A DNA stretch of 46,595 nt from an uncultured Chloracidobacterium sp. (GTDB lineage Bacteria; Acidobacteriota; Blastocatellia; Pyrinomonadales; Pyrinomonadaceae). The position numbers were made by a program, and so were the translations under genes. A model generated the notes under the pieces. The model searched no databases, was not told where the DNA came from, and saw nothing but the letters and a program-made list of their open reading frames with translations. This document shows positions 17,795-26,224 of the stretch, piece after piece. Every line of letters begins with the position of its first letter. Within the stretch, counting starts at the first letter, position 1. The stretch covers positions 1 through 46,595 of the forward strand of contig CALDGX010000161.1 in the NCBI GenBank assembly GCA_937941715.1. The letters are read 5' to 3'.

Positions 17795-17841
17795 CCTATT
17801 AAAGCGGTCAACCATTTAGAAATTTCAGTCCAAATACTGTA

Positions 17842-17864
17842 TCTTTGTGTCTTTGCGGTTCAAT
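17842..17864 (+). repeat. Low-complexity CTTTG-phrase directly before a start codon
   Basis: The phrase TCTTTGTGTCTTTGCGG, followed by TTCAAT, consists of two diverged copies of a TCTTTGYG unit and ends exactly at the ATG at 17865. From memory, similar phrases (CTTTGCGTCTTTGCGGTT-like) recur between genes in many environmental genomes. I see only this copy in the window. Confidence 0.35.
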
Positions 17865-19028
17865 ATGCACGACTGTGCGTTCAGGGCCGCGAAGAGATCG
17901 ATCAAACTCCGCCGGATAAACGGGCCGGCCTCGAAGATACAGCACTTGCGCAAATACATTAAATTTATAATTCTGCTGCTATTTACGGTCGCCATTTTTT
18001 GGTTCTTCGGCCGTAAACTCGATTGGCAGGCTGTCAGTTCGAGCCTCAAGCAGGCGGATCTGACTTATTTGGCTCTTGCTACGCTGGGTATCTGTCTGGG
18101 CTATTTCCTGCGCGCGGTACGTTGGCAGGTTTTGCTCGAACCTATAACCAAATCCAGCCTACGTGAATTATTTGCGACGACAACTGTCGGGTTTACGGCG
18201 ATTTTCCTGATCGGTCGCATGGGCGAGATCGTACGTCCGATGTGGCTGCCAATGCGAGACCGCCGCGTGCGCCCATCGGCCGCGCTCGTCACACTCGGCC
18301 TCGAACGCGTATTCGACCTGGCCGCACTTGCGTGTTTCTTCGCGATAAACCTGCTCTGGTTTACGCCGCAGCCTGGCCGCGAGACCGAATTTGAATACGT
18401 AGAGTGGGCCGGTTGGCTGATGCTGGCCGGCGTTATCGGCGGTTTTGTGGCTCTGATCATCTTCCAGCGGATCTCAGCCCGGGTGATCGAATGGACCGAG
18501 AACGCCATCGACCGCCGATGGGTCCCGGTCAGGCTTCAGAAGATAATTCTCAGCGTGCTCAAGCAGCTTGCATCGGCGCTGGCTATACTGCGTGATTGGC
18601 GCGAGACGTTTTGGGTCTCGTTTTGGACGCTGACGCTGTGGTTCACGATCTCGATCCCGACCTGGCTCGTCCTTCTGGCTTTCGGACTGCCGCTGACATT
18701 CAGCGACTCGCTTTTCATCATGGGTTTTGCGACGGTGAGTTCGGTGTTTCCGACCCCGGGCGGGGCAGCGGGAGCATTCCACACCGCGACCGCCGCCAGC
18801 ATACTGTTTTTGAAGAACGATATCAGCCGCGAGGACGCCGCCGCCGTCTCGATCGCGATGCATCTCGTGTATTTTGCCCCGGCGGTGTTTTTTGGCTTAT
18901 ATTATTTCTTCAAGGGTGATATAAGTATTGAGCGATTCCGCTCGCTGATGTCCAGCGAGAACGCCGAGCGCGAGATCGAATCTGATTCGCCCGATTTTAC
19001 GGACGAGAGTATGGACCCCGGCCGGTAA
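17865..19028 (+). CDS. Lysylphosphatidylglycerol-synthase-TM / UPF0104 flippase-like membrane protein
   Basis: 387 residues from ATG at 17865 (GTG at 17847 and TTG at 17946 are alternatives; the basic, non-conserved first 27 residues make 17946 worth considering). About eight membrane helices follow. Family blocks are YFLRAVRWQVLLEPI, FLIGRMGEIVRPMWLP (a GRxGE-xRP motif), LERVFDLAAL and TPGGAAGAFHTATAASILF. The domain is that of the flippase half of MprF and of stand-alone proteins proposed to move lipids across the inner membrane; there is no synthase domain here. Substrate is unknown. It is 11 bases ahead of nrdR. Confidence 0.85.
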   Translation: MHDCAFRAAKRSIKLRRINGPASKIQHLRKYIKFIILLLFTVAIFWFFGRKLDWQAVSSSLKQADLTYLALATLGICLGYFLRAVRWQVLLEPITKSSLRELFATTTVGFTAIFLIGRMGEIVRPMWLPMRDRRVRPSAALVTLGLERVFDLAALACFFAINLLWFTPQPGRETEFEYVEWAGWLMLAGVIGGFVALIIFQRISARVIEWTENAIDRRWVPVRLQKIILSVLKQLASALAILRDWRETFWVSFWTLTLWFTISIPTWLVLLAFGLPLTFSDSLFIMGFATVSSVFPTPGGAAGAFHTATAASILFLKNDISREDAAAVSIAMHLVYFAPAVFFGLYYFFKGDISIERFRSLMSSENAEREIESDSPDFTDESMDPGR

Positions 19029-19039
19029 AATAGCCTATT

Positions 19040-19537
19040 ATGCGTTGTCCGTTTTGTGCACATATCGAGGATAAGGTCGTGGATTCACGCGAATCCAAGG
19101 ACGGCGACTCGATCCGCCGCCGCCGCGAGTGCCTTGGCTGCGGAAGACGGTTCACCTCCTACGAGAGGATCGATGAGATCCCTTACATGGTCGTCAAGAA
19201 GGACGGAAAGCGCGAGGGGTTTGACCGCAACAAGGTGCTCGCCGGCCTGTTTCGTGCGAGTGAAAAACGTCCGATTTCGACCACTCAATTGGAGACAATT
19301 GCCGACGAGGTCGAAAAGAACGTTCAGGACTCGCTTGACCGCGAACTGGCAACGACCGAGATCGGCAAGATAATCATGCGGCGTCTTAAGGCCCTCGATA
19401 AGGTCGCCTACGTCAGGTTCGCCTCAGTCTATCTCGAGTTTGCCGACGTTTCGGAGTTCATGACCGAACTCAAAGTACTGGTCGGTTCGCAATCGCGTAC
19501 AACGACCGCAGCGGCGAAAAAGAAAAAGAAAAAGTAG
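19040..19537 (+). CDS. nrdR: Transcriptional repressor NrdR
   Basis: 165 residues. The zinc ribbon C3-PFC6 ... C31-LGC34, the SRESKDGDSIRRRRECL linker and an ATP-cone domain from about residue 49 (MVVKKDGKREGFDRNKVLAGLFRA) are diagnostic. NrdR represses ribonucleotide reductase genes, sensing ATP/dATP through the cone. No nrd gene or nrdR box was noticed in the window, so it acts elsewhere. Unusual is the C-terminus: after the domain (near residue 150) come TTTAAA and six lysines encoded by alternating aaa/aag codons. The Lon gene follows 91 bases downstream. Confidence 0.95.
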   Translation: MRCPFCAHIEDKVVDSRESKDGDSIRRRRECLGCGRRFTSYERIDEIPYMVVKKDGKREGFDRNKVLAGLFRASEKRPISTTQLETIADEVEKNVQDSLDRELATTEIGKIIMRRLKALDKVAYVRFASVYLEFADVSEFMTELKVLVGSQSRTTTAAAKKKKKK

Positions 19538-19628
19538 GTATCTTCTGCGACTTTTGCCGACCGCCGGTTCCGACGGCGGCGATCCACCTCATTGCCCTTT
19601 CCGGGCGAAATCCTTAACATAGAAAGAT

Positions 19629-22058
19629 ATGGACGAAATCGACGAATTCCCGGTATCGTTGGGGGAAGGCGACATTCTTGAGCCGATGATGCAGATCCCG
19701 GCCGAACTGCCGGTGCTCCCGTTGCGGGATATTGTGATATATCCGTTTATGATCGTACCGCTGTTTGTCTCGCGCGACCGGTCGGTCAAGGCGGTCGAGA
19801 CAGCCCTCAGCGAAAACCGGATGATCCTTTTGGTATCGCAAAAGGACCTCAACAAGGAGGAGCCGGAACAGGAAGATCTATACACCGTCGGGACCGTCGC
19901 GATCATCATGCGAATGCTCAAGCTGCCGGACGGCCGTATCCGCATTCTGATACAGGGGCTATCGCGTTGCAAGGTCGATTCGGTCGACGGCGGCGGCGAG
20001 TATGTGAAAGCGAGCGTGACGCCGATCTCGGAACCGCTGGCGCCGGAGAATTCACTTGAGGTCGAGGCTCTCGTGCGCAATGTGCGCGGTTCGATGGAGC
20101 GAGCGGCGAGTCTGGGAAAGAACATTTCACCTGAGGTTTTGGCCATAATCGCGAATCTCGACGACGCCGGGCGTCTGGCTGACCTTTCGGCGTCAAATCT
20201 CGAACTAAAGGTCGAAGACGCGCAAAGCGTCCTTGATATTTGCGATCCGGTGCCGCGGCTTAGGCGTGTGAACGACCTGCTGAGCAAGGAGATCGATGTT
20301 CTGACCGTCCAGCAAGAGATAAATACTCAGGCAAGGGCCGATATCGATCGCTCACAGCGTGAATATTTCCTTCGGCAGCAGCTCAAGGCGATCCAGATGG
20401 AGCTTGGTGAGGGAAACGAGCTTTACGAAGAGATCGAGCAATACCGTGATAAGGTCCTGAAGGCCAAAATGCCCGAGAACGCCGAAGAAGAGGCTCTACG
20501 GCAGCTCAAAAAGCTCGAACGTATGCACCCGGATACGGCTGAGACGGCAACGCTTCGAAACTGGCTGGACATCATGACCGACCTGCCGTGGTCGACGGCG
20601 TCGAAGGACAATCTCAATCTTAAGAAGGCCGAAAAGATCCTCGATGAAGACCATTACGGGCTCGAGCGTGTAAAGGAGCGTATCGTCGAGTCGCTCGCAG
20701 TCCGGAAACTCCTCGACAAGCCGAAAGGATCGATACTCTGCCTCGTCGGCCCGCCGGGAGTCGGCAAAACCTCGCTTGGACGGTCGGTCGCTCGAGCACT
20801 GAACCGGAAATTCTCGCGGCTCAGCCTCGGCGGTCTGCATGACGAGGCCGAGATCCGAGGGCACCGCCGAACGTATGTCGGGGCGATGCCGGGCCGTATT
20901 ATCCAGGCCATACAGCAGGCCGGGACCAACAATCCGCTGATAATGCTCGATGAAATAGACAAGGTCGGAGCCGATTTTCGCGGTGATCCGAGCTCGGCAC
21001 TTCTGGAGGTCCTCGACCCGGAACAAAACTCGACATTTCGCGACAATTACCTGGGCATCACGTTCGACCTGTCGAACGTAATGTTCATGACCACTGCCAA
21101 TGTTCTTGAAACGATCCAGCCGGCCCTACGCGACCGGATGGAGATAATCACGCTCTCGGGCTACACCGAGGAAGAGAAATATGAGATCGCCAAACGTCAT
21201 TTGATACCGAAGCAGATCGAGGAGAACGGGCTCGAGAAAAGCGACATCAAGTTCGACAAGAAGGCTGTTGTCAAAATTATCGGCGAATATACACAGGAAG
21301 CGGGCCTGCGGCACCTTGAACGCGAGATCGGAAAGGTCTGCCGCAAAGTCGCTCGCAAAAAGGCAGAACTTGAGGGCGAATTTACGCAGATACACATTAC
21401 GGCTGATAATCTGGCCGAGTATCTCAGGGCGCCGAGGATATTCAATGAGGGAGCACTTAAGAAGGATCAGATCGGGACCGTTACCGGGCTTGCGTGGACC
21501 GCGGTCGGAGGCGACATTCTCTTTATCGAGGCCCTTATGACAAAGGGCAAGGGGCGGCTGCAGCTTACCGGACAACTTGGCGATGTTATGCAGGAGTCGG
21601 CCCAGGCAGCGTTTTCGTACGCGAAGGCCCGTGCCAAAGACCTCGGTATTTCCGAGGACACGCTCGAAAACTACGACATTCACATTCATTTGCCTGAGGG
21701 GGCTATCCCGAAAGACGGCCCGTCGGCCGGTATCACGATGGCTACCGCAATGGTGTCGGTACTTGCTCAGCGTCCGGTGCGAAAGGACGTAGCAATGACG
21801 GGCGAGATCACATTAAGGGGCAACGTCCTGCCCATCGGCGGTGTCAAAGAAAAGCTACTGGCGGCACGGCGTGCGAAGATCAAGACCGTGATCATGCCCG
21901 CCCCCAACAAGCGGGATCTCGAGGATATGCCGCAGGAAATCCTCGATGATTTGACATTTATATTCGTTGAGAACGTCGTGGACGTTTTCGATGCGGCATT
22001 AAGGGCTTCGACGCTCAAAAAGCCGACAGGAGCGAGTGCCAAGGCAAAGGGCTCGTAA
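19629..22058 (+). CDS. lon: ATP-dependent protease Lon (LonA type)
   Basis: 809 residues, standard LonA length. An N-terminal substrate domain begins with LPVLPLRDIVIYPFMIVPLFVSR. A coiled segment (about 220-300) leads into the AAA+ domain: Walker A GPPGVGKTS near 374-382 and Walker B LIMLDEIDK. The C-terminal protease domain has the Ser-Lys dyad at S699 (KDGPSAGIT) and K742 (GGVKEKLLAARR), 43 residues apart as in E. coli. Lon degrades misfolded and regulatory proteins in the cytoplasm. It may be read through from nrdR; a short GC hairpin (19561-19579) in the gap has no U-run. Confidence 0.98.
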   Translation: MDEIDEFPVSLGEGDILEPMMQIPAELPVLPLRDIVIYPFMIVPLFVSRDRSVKAVETALSENRMILLVSQKDLNKEEPEQEDLYTVGTVAIIMRMLKLPDGRIRILIQGLSRCKVDSVDGGGEYVKASVTPISEPLAPENSLEVEALVRNVRGSMERAASLGKNISPEVLAIIANLDDAGRLADLSASNLELKVEDAQSVLDICDPVPRLRRVNDLLSKEIDVLTVQQEINTQARADIDRSQREYFLRQQLKAIQMELGEGNELYEEIEQYRDKVLKAKMPENAEEEALRQLKKLERMHPDTAETATLRNWLDIMTDLPWSTASKDNLNLKKAEKILDEDHYGLERVKERIVESLAVRKLLDKPKGSILCLVGPPGVGKTSLGRSVARALNRKFSRLSLGGLHDEAEIRGHRRTYVGAMPGRIIQAIQQAGTNNPLIMLDEIDKVGADFRGDPSSALLEVLDPEQNSTFRDNYLGITFDLSNVMFMTTANVLETIQPALRDRMEIITLSGYTEEEKYEIAKRHLIPKQIEENGLEKSDIKFDKKAVVKIIGEYTQEAGLRHLEREIGKVCRKVARKKAELEGEFTQIHITADNLAEYLRAPRIFNEGALKKDQIGTVTGLAWTAVGGDILFIEALMTKGKGRLQLTGQLGDVMQESAQAAFSYAKARAKDLGISEDTLENYDIHIHLPEGAIPKDGPSAGITMATAMVSVLAQRPVRKDVAMTGEITLRGNVLPIGGVKEKLLAARRAKIKTVIMPAPNKRDLEDMPQEILDDLTFIFVENVVDVFDAALRASTLKKPTGASAKAKGS

Positions 22059-22080
22059 AACTTAGTTTATCCGTCCTATT

Positions 22081-22096
22081 AGTGACCGCCGTCACT
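22081..22096. repeat. Perfect hairpin AGTGAC-CGCC-GTCACT after lon
   Basis: A perfect 6-bp inverted repeat with a 4-base spacer, 22 bases after the lon stop. No U-run follows, so it is not a convincing terminator. It could be a protein site or an RNA 3' end structure. Confidence 0.4.
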
Positions 22097-22121
22097 GTAG
22101 CTTCGGTAAAAAGGCGTAATT

Positions 22122-22162
22122 TTGACAGTATAAGGCGCAAATTGTTATCCTAACGAGGATAA
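22122..22162 (+). promoter_or_regulatory. Promoter with overlapping inverted repeat upstream of mltD
   Basis: TTGACA (22122-22127), an 18-base spacer and TATCCT (22146-22151). The -10 is embedded in a perfect 7-bp inverted repeat TTATCCT-AACG-AGGATAA (22145-22162). This is either an operator placed to block open-complex formation or a hairpin at the start of the message. The remaining leader to the ATG at 22300 is about 140 nt and matches no riboswitch I know. Confidence 0.45.
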
Positions 22163-22299
22163 TATGTCGGTAGTGTGCCTCGTGCCCGGTTAATGGAACT
22201 TTGGGCTCGCGGTAGCGTTATCATAACAGAGATGTGTTTTAGGCCGTTTTAAAATTCGCCCTAACCCCGAGGAATTGAGTAGGAGTATAGACGAACTTG

Positions 22300-24093
22300 A
22301 TGAAAATTATTGGATACAAGGTTTTTAGTTTTACAGCATTATTGATAATCGTATTTAACTCGCTAGGTTTGGCACAAGTCACCAGTTCGAAATCGAGTAA
22401 CGATACTCGTCCGTCCGAAGTCGCAAAGGCCGAGGATGCCGTAAACGTCGTTTTGGCCGAGGCCGGAAAGTCGTTCAAGGAAGCTCTCCAGGCATACGTT
22501 GAAAACCGCCGTTCCGAGGCGGGTTTGAGGTTTAATAAGTCGGTCGAGACCTTTTTGTATTCAACGCTGAATATCCAGAAGGACCAGCGTCTTCAGGCCT
22601 GCTACAACCAACTGATCGAGACGGTCTATCGTATCGAATTTCCGTCGGACAGCCAGTTACCGCAGGTTCGCGGATTGGCGATGACGTGCGGTTGGAATAT
22701 CGACGCGTCGCTTTCCGACGGTGTCGCCAAACTCGCCCGCCCGGTCGAAAATGTGACCCCGAGCGAGACCGCCACGGCAGCGGGCCCGAAACCGAATGGC
22801 TCGAACGTCGGTTTTAACAGTCAGCAATTCGACCCGTCGCCGCTTGATGAACTTTCGCGGCTCGAACTTACGGCAGACGAACAGCAGATCGACAACAACC
22901 CCGTCGCCCAACAGCAGTATCAGTACATCCAGTACGCTGTCGCTAACAAATCACTTGGATTCACGTTCCAGGTCCATCCACTGATCCAACAGTACATCAA
23001 CTATTACCGCGGCCGCGGACGAACCACGATGGAAGTCGGCCTCTACCGCTCGGGAATGTTCATGCGGATGGCCCGACGGATCTTTAGGGAAGAAGGCGTG
23101 CCGGAGAACGTAGCATGGCTCGGCCAAGTGGAGAGTGCCTGGAAGCCCAGCGCGCTGTCTAGCGCGGCAGCGTCGGGCCTCTGGCAGTTCATTCCGGGTA
23201 CCGGTTCGAGATTCGGTCTTCAGAGGACGGCCCATGTCGACGAACGCAACAGCTTTGACGAAGCGACACGTGCCTCAGCCCGATATTTGAAGTTTCTTGC
23301 GAATCGCTACGGCGGCAACTGGGAGCTGGCAATGGCGGCCTACAACTGCGGCGAGGGCAACGTCGACAGGGCGATCCGCCGTGCCGGTGTCTCGAATTTT
23401 TGGCTTGCGTACCCTTACTTGCCGCAGGAAACACGCAACTATGTGCCGAATATCCTGGCGACGATCCTGATCGCAAATAACCCAAACCAGTACGGTTTTG
23501 GCCACATTCGTCCGGCCCCGGCACTGAACTATGACCGCATCCGTGTCCCGGCGTCGACCAACCTCACGCTGTTGGCCCAGGCGTCCGACACCACGGTTCA
23601 GTACCTGCGTTACCTTAACCCGCACCTCCGGACCAATTCGACTCCGCCCGTGCCGTACATCGTTAACGTGCCGGCCGGTAAGGCAAATGATGTTGTCGCC
23701 CTGTTCCGCCGAATTCCGGCTTCGAAGGTCAACAACACTAATTTGGCAAATTCGTCAGCCGGCGAAACCTGGCAGAATATTTCTAACCGTACCGGCGTAA
23801 GCGTTGCCGAATTGATGGCCGCCAACCCCGGAATGAATACTCCGGCCGGCAAGGTCTTCGTGCCTGTCTCGGGAAATAAGGTAAATACGATCTCCTACTC
23901 ACGTCCGACCAATCAACCGGTCGTGAGCGCCGCAAGCAATGTGAAGGTCGTAAAGGCAAAGGCCGGCGATACTGTCGCAAAGGTTGCCGAACGGTACGGT
24001 GCAAACCCGACCGAGGTTGCCAAATACAACGGCTTACTGCCTAATTCTGTTTTGCCCGCGGGCCGTGAGATCAAACTTCCGGCGTCGAAATAG
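22300..24093 (+). CDS. mltD: MltD-type lytic transglycosylase with LysM domains
   Basis: 597 residues from ATG at 22300 (a TTG immediately before is in frame). A signal peptide ends near SLGLAQ. After a linker, the SLT domain starts around residue 245. The catalytic glutamate is E278 in VAWLGQVESAWKP; ASGLWQFIPGTGSRFGL and MAAYNCGEGNVDRAI are the other family blocks. A LysM-like repeat is at about 470-510 (GETWQNISNRTGVSVAELMAAN), and a clear one is at the C-terminus (AGDTVAKVAERYGANPTEVAKYN). The enzyme cleaves the MurNAc-GlcNAc bond of peptidoglycan, forming 1,6-anhydro ends, with LysM holding the wall. It is monocistronic and ends at a strong terminator. Confidence 0.93.
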   Translation: MKIIGYKVFSFTALLIIVFNSLGLAQVTSSKSSNDTRPSEVAKAEDAVNVVLAEAGKSFKEALQAYVENRRSEAGLRFNKSVETFLYSTLNIQKDQRLQACYNQLIETVYRIEFPSDSQLPQVRGLAMTCGWNIDASLSDGVAKLARPVENVTPSETATAAGPKPNGSNVGFNSQQFDPSPLDELSRLELTADEQQIDNNPVAQQQYQYIQYAVANKSLGFTFQVHPLIQQYINYYRGRGRTTMEVGLYRSGMFMRMARRIFREEGVPENVAWLGQVESAWKPSALSSAAASGLWQFIPGTGSRFGLQRTAHVDERNSFDEATRASARYLKFLANRYGGNWELAMAAYNCGEGNVDRAIRRAGVSNFWLAYPYLPQETRNYVPNILATILIANNPNQYGFGHIRPAPALNYDRIRVPASTNLTLLAQASDTTVQYLRYLNPHLRTNSTPPVPYIVNVPAGKANDVVALFRRIPASKVNNTNLANSSAGETWQNISNRTGVSVAELMAANPGMNTPAGKVFVPVSGNKVNTISYSRPTNQPVVSAASNVKVVKAKAGDTVAKVAERYGANPTEVAKYNGLLPNSVLPAGREIKLPASK

Positions 24094-24122
24094 GGGAAGT
24101 TCTTTGTCGCAACGACCGATCA

Positions 24123-24152
24123 GCCGGAGCGTGAAAACGCTCCGGCTTTTTT
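24123..24152 (+). terminator. Intrinsic terminator of mltD
   Basis: A perfect 10-bp GC-rich stem (24123-24132 with 24137-24146) closed by a GAAA tetraloop and followed by six T residues (24147-24152). It isolates mltD from the Rrf2 regulon downstream. Confidence 0.9.
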
Positions 24153-24167
24153 CGTGCCGTTGACCGC

Positions 24168-24205
24168 TTGACAATGCATACCCTCTGTAACTATACTTGT
24201 TACAG
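24168..24205 (+). promoter_or_regulatory. rrf2-type gene promoter with overlapping operator (site 1)
   Basis: TTGACA (24168-24173), an 18-base spacer and TATACT (24192-24197). The -10 sits inside the perfect inverted repeat CTGTAAC-N7-GTTACAG (24185-24205), which ends 2 bases before the ATG at 24208. Transcription should start only a few bases ahead of the start codon. Regulator binding would directly block it (autoregulation inferred). Confidence 0.7.
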
Positions 24206-24207
24206 AT

Positions 24208-24633
24208 ATGGCGGCTAACAGTCAATTTGCGATGGCAATACACATTCTGACGATGCTGGCGAGATCCGGCGACGTGAACGTCAAGTCAGAGTGCATCGCA
24301 GCCAGTGTGAACACGAATGCGGTTGTCATTCGGCGTCTGCTGGGACAGCTATCGGCGGCAAAGTTGGTGATCTCGCAAACCGGAGCCTTTGGCGGAACAC
24401 GCCTGGCTCGCTGCCCGAACGAGATCAGCCTATGTGAGATCTATAAGGCGGTGTCCTGCGGAGAGGTTTTCGCACTGCATGCCAAATCGCCAAGTCAGGA
24501 CTGTCCGGTCGGAAAGAACATCGAGGCTGTACTGTGTAATCTTCAGAAAGAGATCGATAAGAGCGTGGGCGAAAAACTTGGGCAGTATAACCTGCAGAAT
24601 GTGATCGAGCAGATCGAGGGAGTTCCGATCTAA
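24208..24633 (+). CDS. Rrf2-family transcriptional regulator (YwnA/HypR-like)
   Basis: 141 residues. An N-terminal winged helix begins FAMAIHILTMLARSGDVNVKSECIAASV. IRRLLGQLSAAKLV reads DNA, and a GAFGGTRLAR wing follows. Cysteines are at 29, 69, 76, 84, 99 and 110. Their spacing does not match the three closely spaced cluster ligands of IscR or NsrR; the C99-PVGKNI segment is like cluster-free YwnA-type members. It therefore more likely senses thiol or electrophile stress directly (inferred). Its gene sits at one of three matching operators (24185, 24649, 28459) that bracket the redox genes downstream, so it probably controls itself, that operon and trxA. Confidence 0.88.
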   Translation: MAANSQFAMAIHILTMLARSGDVNVKSECIAASVNTNAVVIRRLLGQLSAAKLVISQTGAFGGTRLARCPNEISLCEIYKAVSCGEVFALHAKSPSQDCPVGKNIEAVLCNLQKEIDKSVGEKLGQYNLQNVIEQIEGVPI

Positions 24634-24648
24634 TTTTTTTGACCATAT

Positions 24649-24669
24649 TTGTATCAATAAAAGTTACAA
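24649..24669. promoter_or_regulatory. Rrf2-type operator (site 2) before the four-gene redox operon
   Basis: TTGTATC-N7-GTTACAA, the same 21-base layout as sites 1 and 3, with the right arm identical to them except for the last base. It lies 15 bases after the regulator stop and 133 bases before the ATG at 24802. TTGACC at 24639-24644 could be a -35 just upstream; no -10 fits it well. Confidence 0.6.
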
Positions 24670-24801
24670 AATATGGGGCGTGAGGGATGATAAATGACGG
24701 CTATTTTCATAAATTGGACGCCCAGAGCGGTCGAACTGCTCAAACTCATAGCGAGGTTCATGTGCATTTGAGACCGAATTGATTCCTGTAAAGTTGATAT
24801 C

Positions 24802-25419
24802 ATGAGAGAGTTTGTCGAAAAAGCGATGTCGTTCGCCGAATACGAGAGGTTGATCGACGGCCTTTTGGCCGAGGGCAAAACTACGGGTCCGGTCCAGTCG
24901 GACGAGATGCACTTGTATGCCAAGCTGAACCGCCAGCGGATGAGTCGGTTGGAAAAGACGATCGAACCGGACCCGGAGGCCGAAGGTCTGCTGGGCCGGC
25001 TTGATACCGACCAGTACTGGCTCGTGATCACCGAAGGGTGGTGCGGTGACGCGGCTCAGAATATTCCGGTTATTGAAAAGCTTGCGTCGGCAAACGACGG
25101 TATCGAAACACGGTATTTGCTCCGCGATGAGCATCCGGAGTTGATCGATCAGTTCCTGACGAACGGGGCGAGATCGATCCCTGTGTTGATCGCCATCGAT
25201 AAGCGCTCGTTCCGGGTACTCGGAAGATGGGGATCGAGGCCAAAGGCGGCACAAGAGCTCTTTACGGAATTGAGATCGCTCGGGCTTGAAAAATCCGAGA
25301 TCAACGAAAAACTGCAGCGGTGGTATAACAAGGACCGAGGCCGTTCGCTGCAATTTGAAATTGCGGAACTTGCTCAGAATTGGGCGGCGAAACGGTCAGC
25401 CGCCGGCGAACAGAACTAA
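24802..25419 (+). CDS. Thioredoxin-like protein, Thioredoxin_9 type, single active-site Cys
   Basis: 205 residues. The helical N-terminus (MREFVEKAMSFAEYERLIDGLLAEG) precedes a thioredoxin fold with LVITEGWCGDAAQNIPVIEKLA and the cis-proline loop ARSIPVLIAID. The site is W-C81-G-D-A84: the second cysteine of CxxC is alanine and C81 is the only cysteine in the protein. That rules out an intramolecular disulfide. It could act as a monothiol protein, form mixed disulfides or bind a low-molecular-weight thiol (inferred). No signal peptide. First gene of a probable operon with YceI (40-base gap), dehydrogenase and Old Yellow Enzyme, behind an Rrf2-type operator. Confidence 0.85.
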   Translation: MREFVEKAMSFAEYERLIDGLLAEGKTTGPVQSDEMHLYAKLNRQRMSRLEKTIEPDPEAEGLLGRLDTDQYWLVITEGWCGDAAQNIPVIEKLASANDGIETRYLLRDEHPELIDQFLTNGARSIPVLIAIDKRSFRVLGRWGSRPKAAQELFTELRSLGLEKSEINEKLQRWYNKDRGRSLQFEIAELAQNWAAKRSAAGEQN

Positions 25420-25459
25420 ACTGATAACAAAAACACTACGATCGGAGAGAATGTGAAAA

Positions 25460-26137
25460 ATGAAAATAACGGCAATCACGCTTATTTCACTAGCGGCCTT
25501 TTTGTCGGCGTGTGCTGACCCGGCGGCTAATAAACCTAAGGCCCAGACCGCGGCACCTGCGTCGAATACCGCAGCGCAGCCTGCCACGGCCGCCACCGCA
25601 CCGACAAATGTTTTTGCGGACTTCAAGGCAAAGGGAACCGAACTCAACGTGGACTCGGCAGCGTCGAAGATCGAATTTACCGGATCGAAGGTGACGGGCA
25701 AACACGATGGCGGCTTTAAGGAGTTCAAAGGCGTCATAGATCTGGTCGGCGACAAGGCCGAAGACAGCAGGGTTCTTTTCGAGATCGAAATGAAGAGCGT
25801 CTTCACGGATGCCGACGGACTAACCAAGCATCTTCAGACCGGAGACTTTTTCGAGGTCGAAAAGTTCCCGAAAGCGTCATTCGTTTCGAACAAGATCGTG
25901 GCTGATCCGGCAAAAGGGGCCGGTAATTTTAACGTCACGGGTGATCTTGAGATCCGCGGGGTCAAAAAGTCGGTCACGTTCCCGGCCAAGATCACGATCG
26001 GTGCGGGAGATGTTTCGGTCGAAAGCGAGTTTTCGATCAACCGAAAGGACTTCGGAATAGTTTATGCCGGCAAGGCTGACGACCTCATCCGTGATGATGT
26101 CGTGTTGAGGCTGAACCTTAAAGCCGCAAAGAAATAA
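25460..26137 (+). CDS. YceI-family lipoprotein
   Basis: 225 residues. A lipoprotein signal ends in FLSA-C18-AD. An Ala/Thr/Pro-rich tether spans to about residue 50. The YceI lipocalin-like domain starts near LNVDSAASKIEFTGSKVTGKHDGGF, with FEIEMKSVFTD, LQTGDFFEVEKFPKASFVS and FGIVYAGKADDLIRDDV as its conserved blocks. YceI proteins are periplasmic beta-barrels that bind isoprenoid-like lipids such as polyprenyl quinones. Together with quinone-reductase-like and Old Yellow Enzyme neighbours, this fits handling of quinone-type or lipid electrophiles (inferred). Confidence 0.92.
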   Translation: MKITAITLISLAAFLSACADPAANKPKAQTAAPASNTAAQPATAATAPTNVFADFKAKGTELNVDSAASKIEFTGSKVTGKHDGGFKEFKGVIDLVGDKAEDSRVLFEIEMKSVFTDADGLTKHLQTGDFFEVEKFPKASFVSNKIVADPAKGAGNFNVTGDLEIRGVKKSVTFPAKITIGAGDVSVESEFSINRKDFGIVYAGKADDLIRDDVVLRLNLKAAKK

Positions 26138-26224
26138 CAGTAGTCAGCGAGACGCACGGCCACCGTCCGGGGAGAGCCTCCGGCGAACTCGGGCCGGGCC
26201 GTGCCGTCGACCGGAGAAGATGAT

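Noticed and set aside
19561..19579. Terminator between nrdR and lon
   Set aside because: CCGCCG/CGGCGG forms a hairpin but no U-run follows, so termination is not supported.
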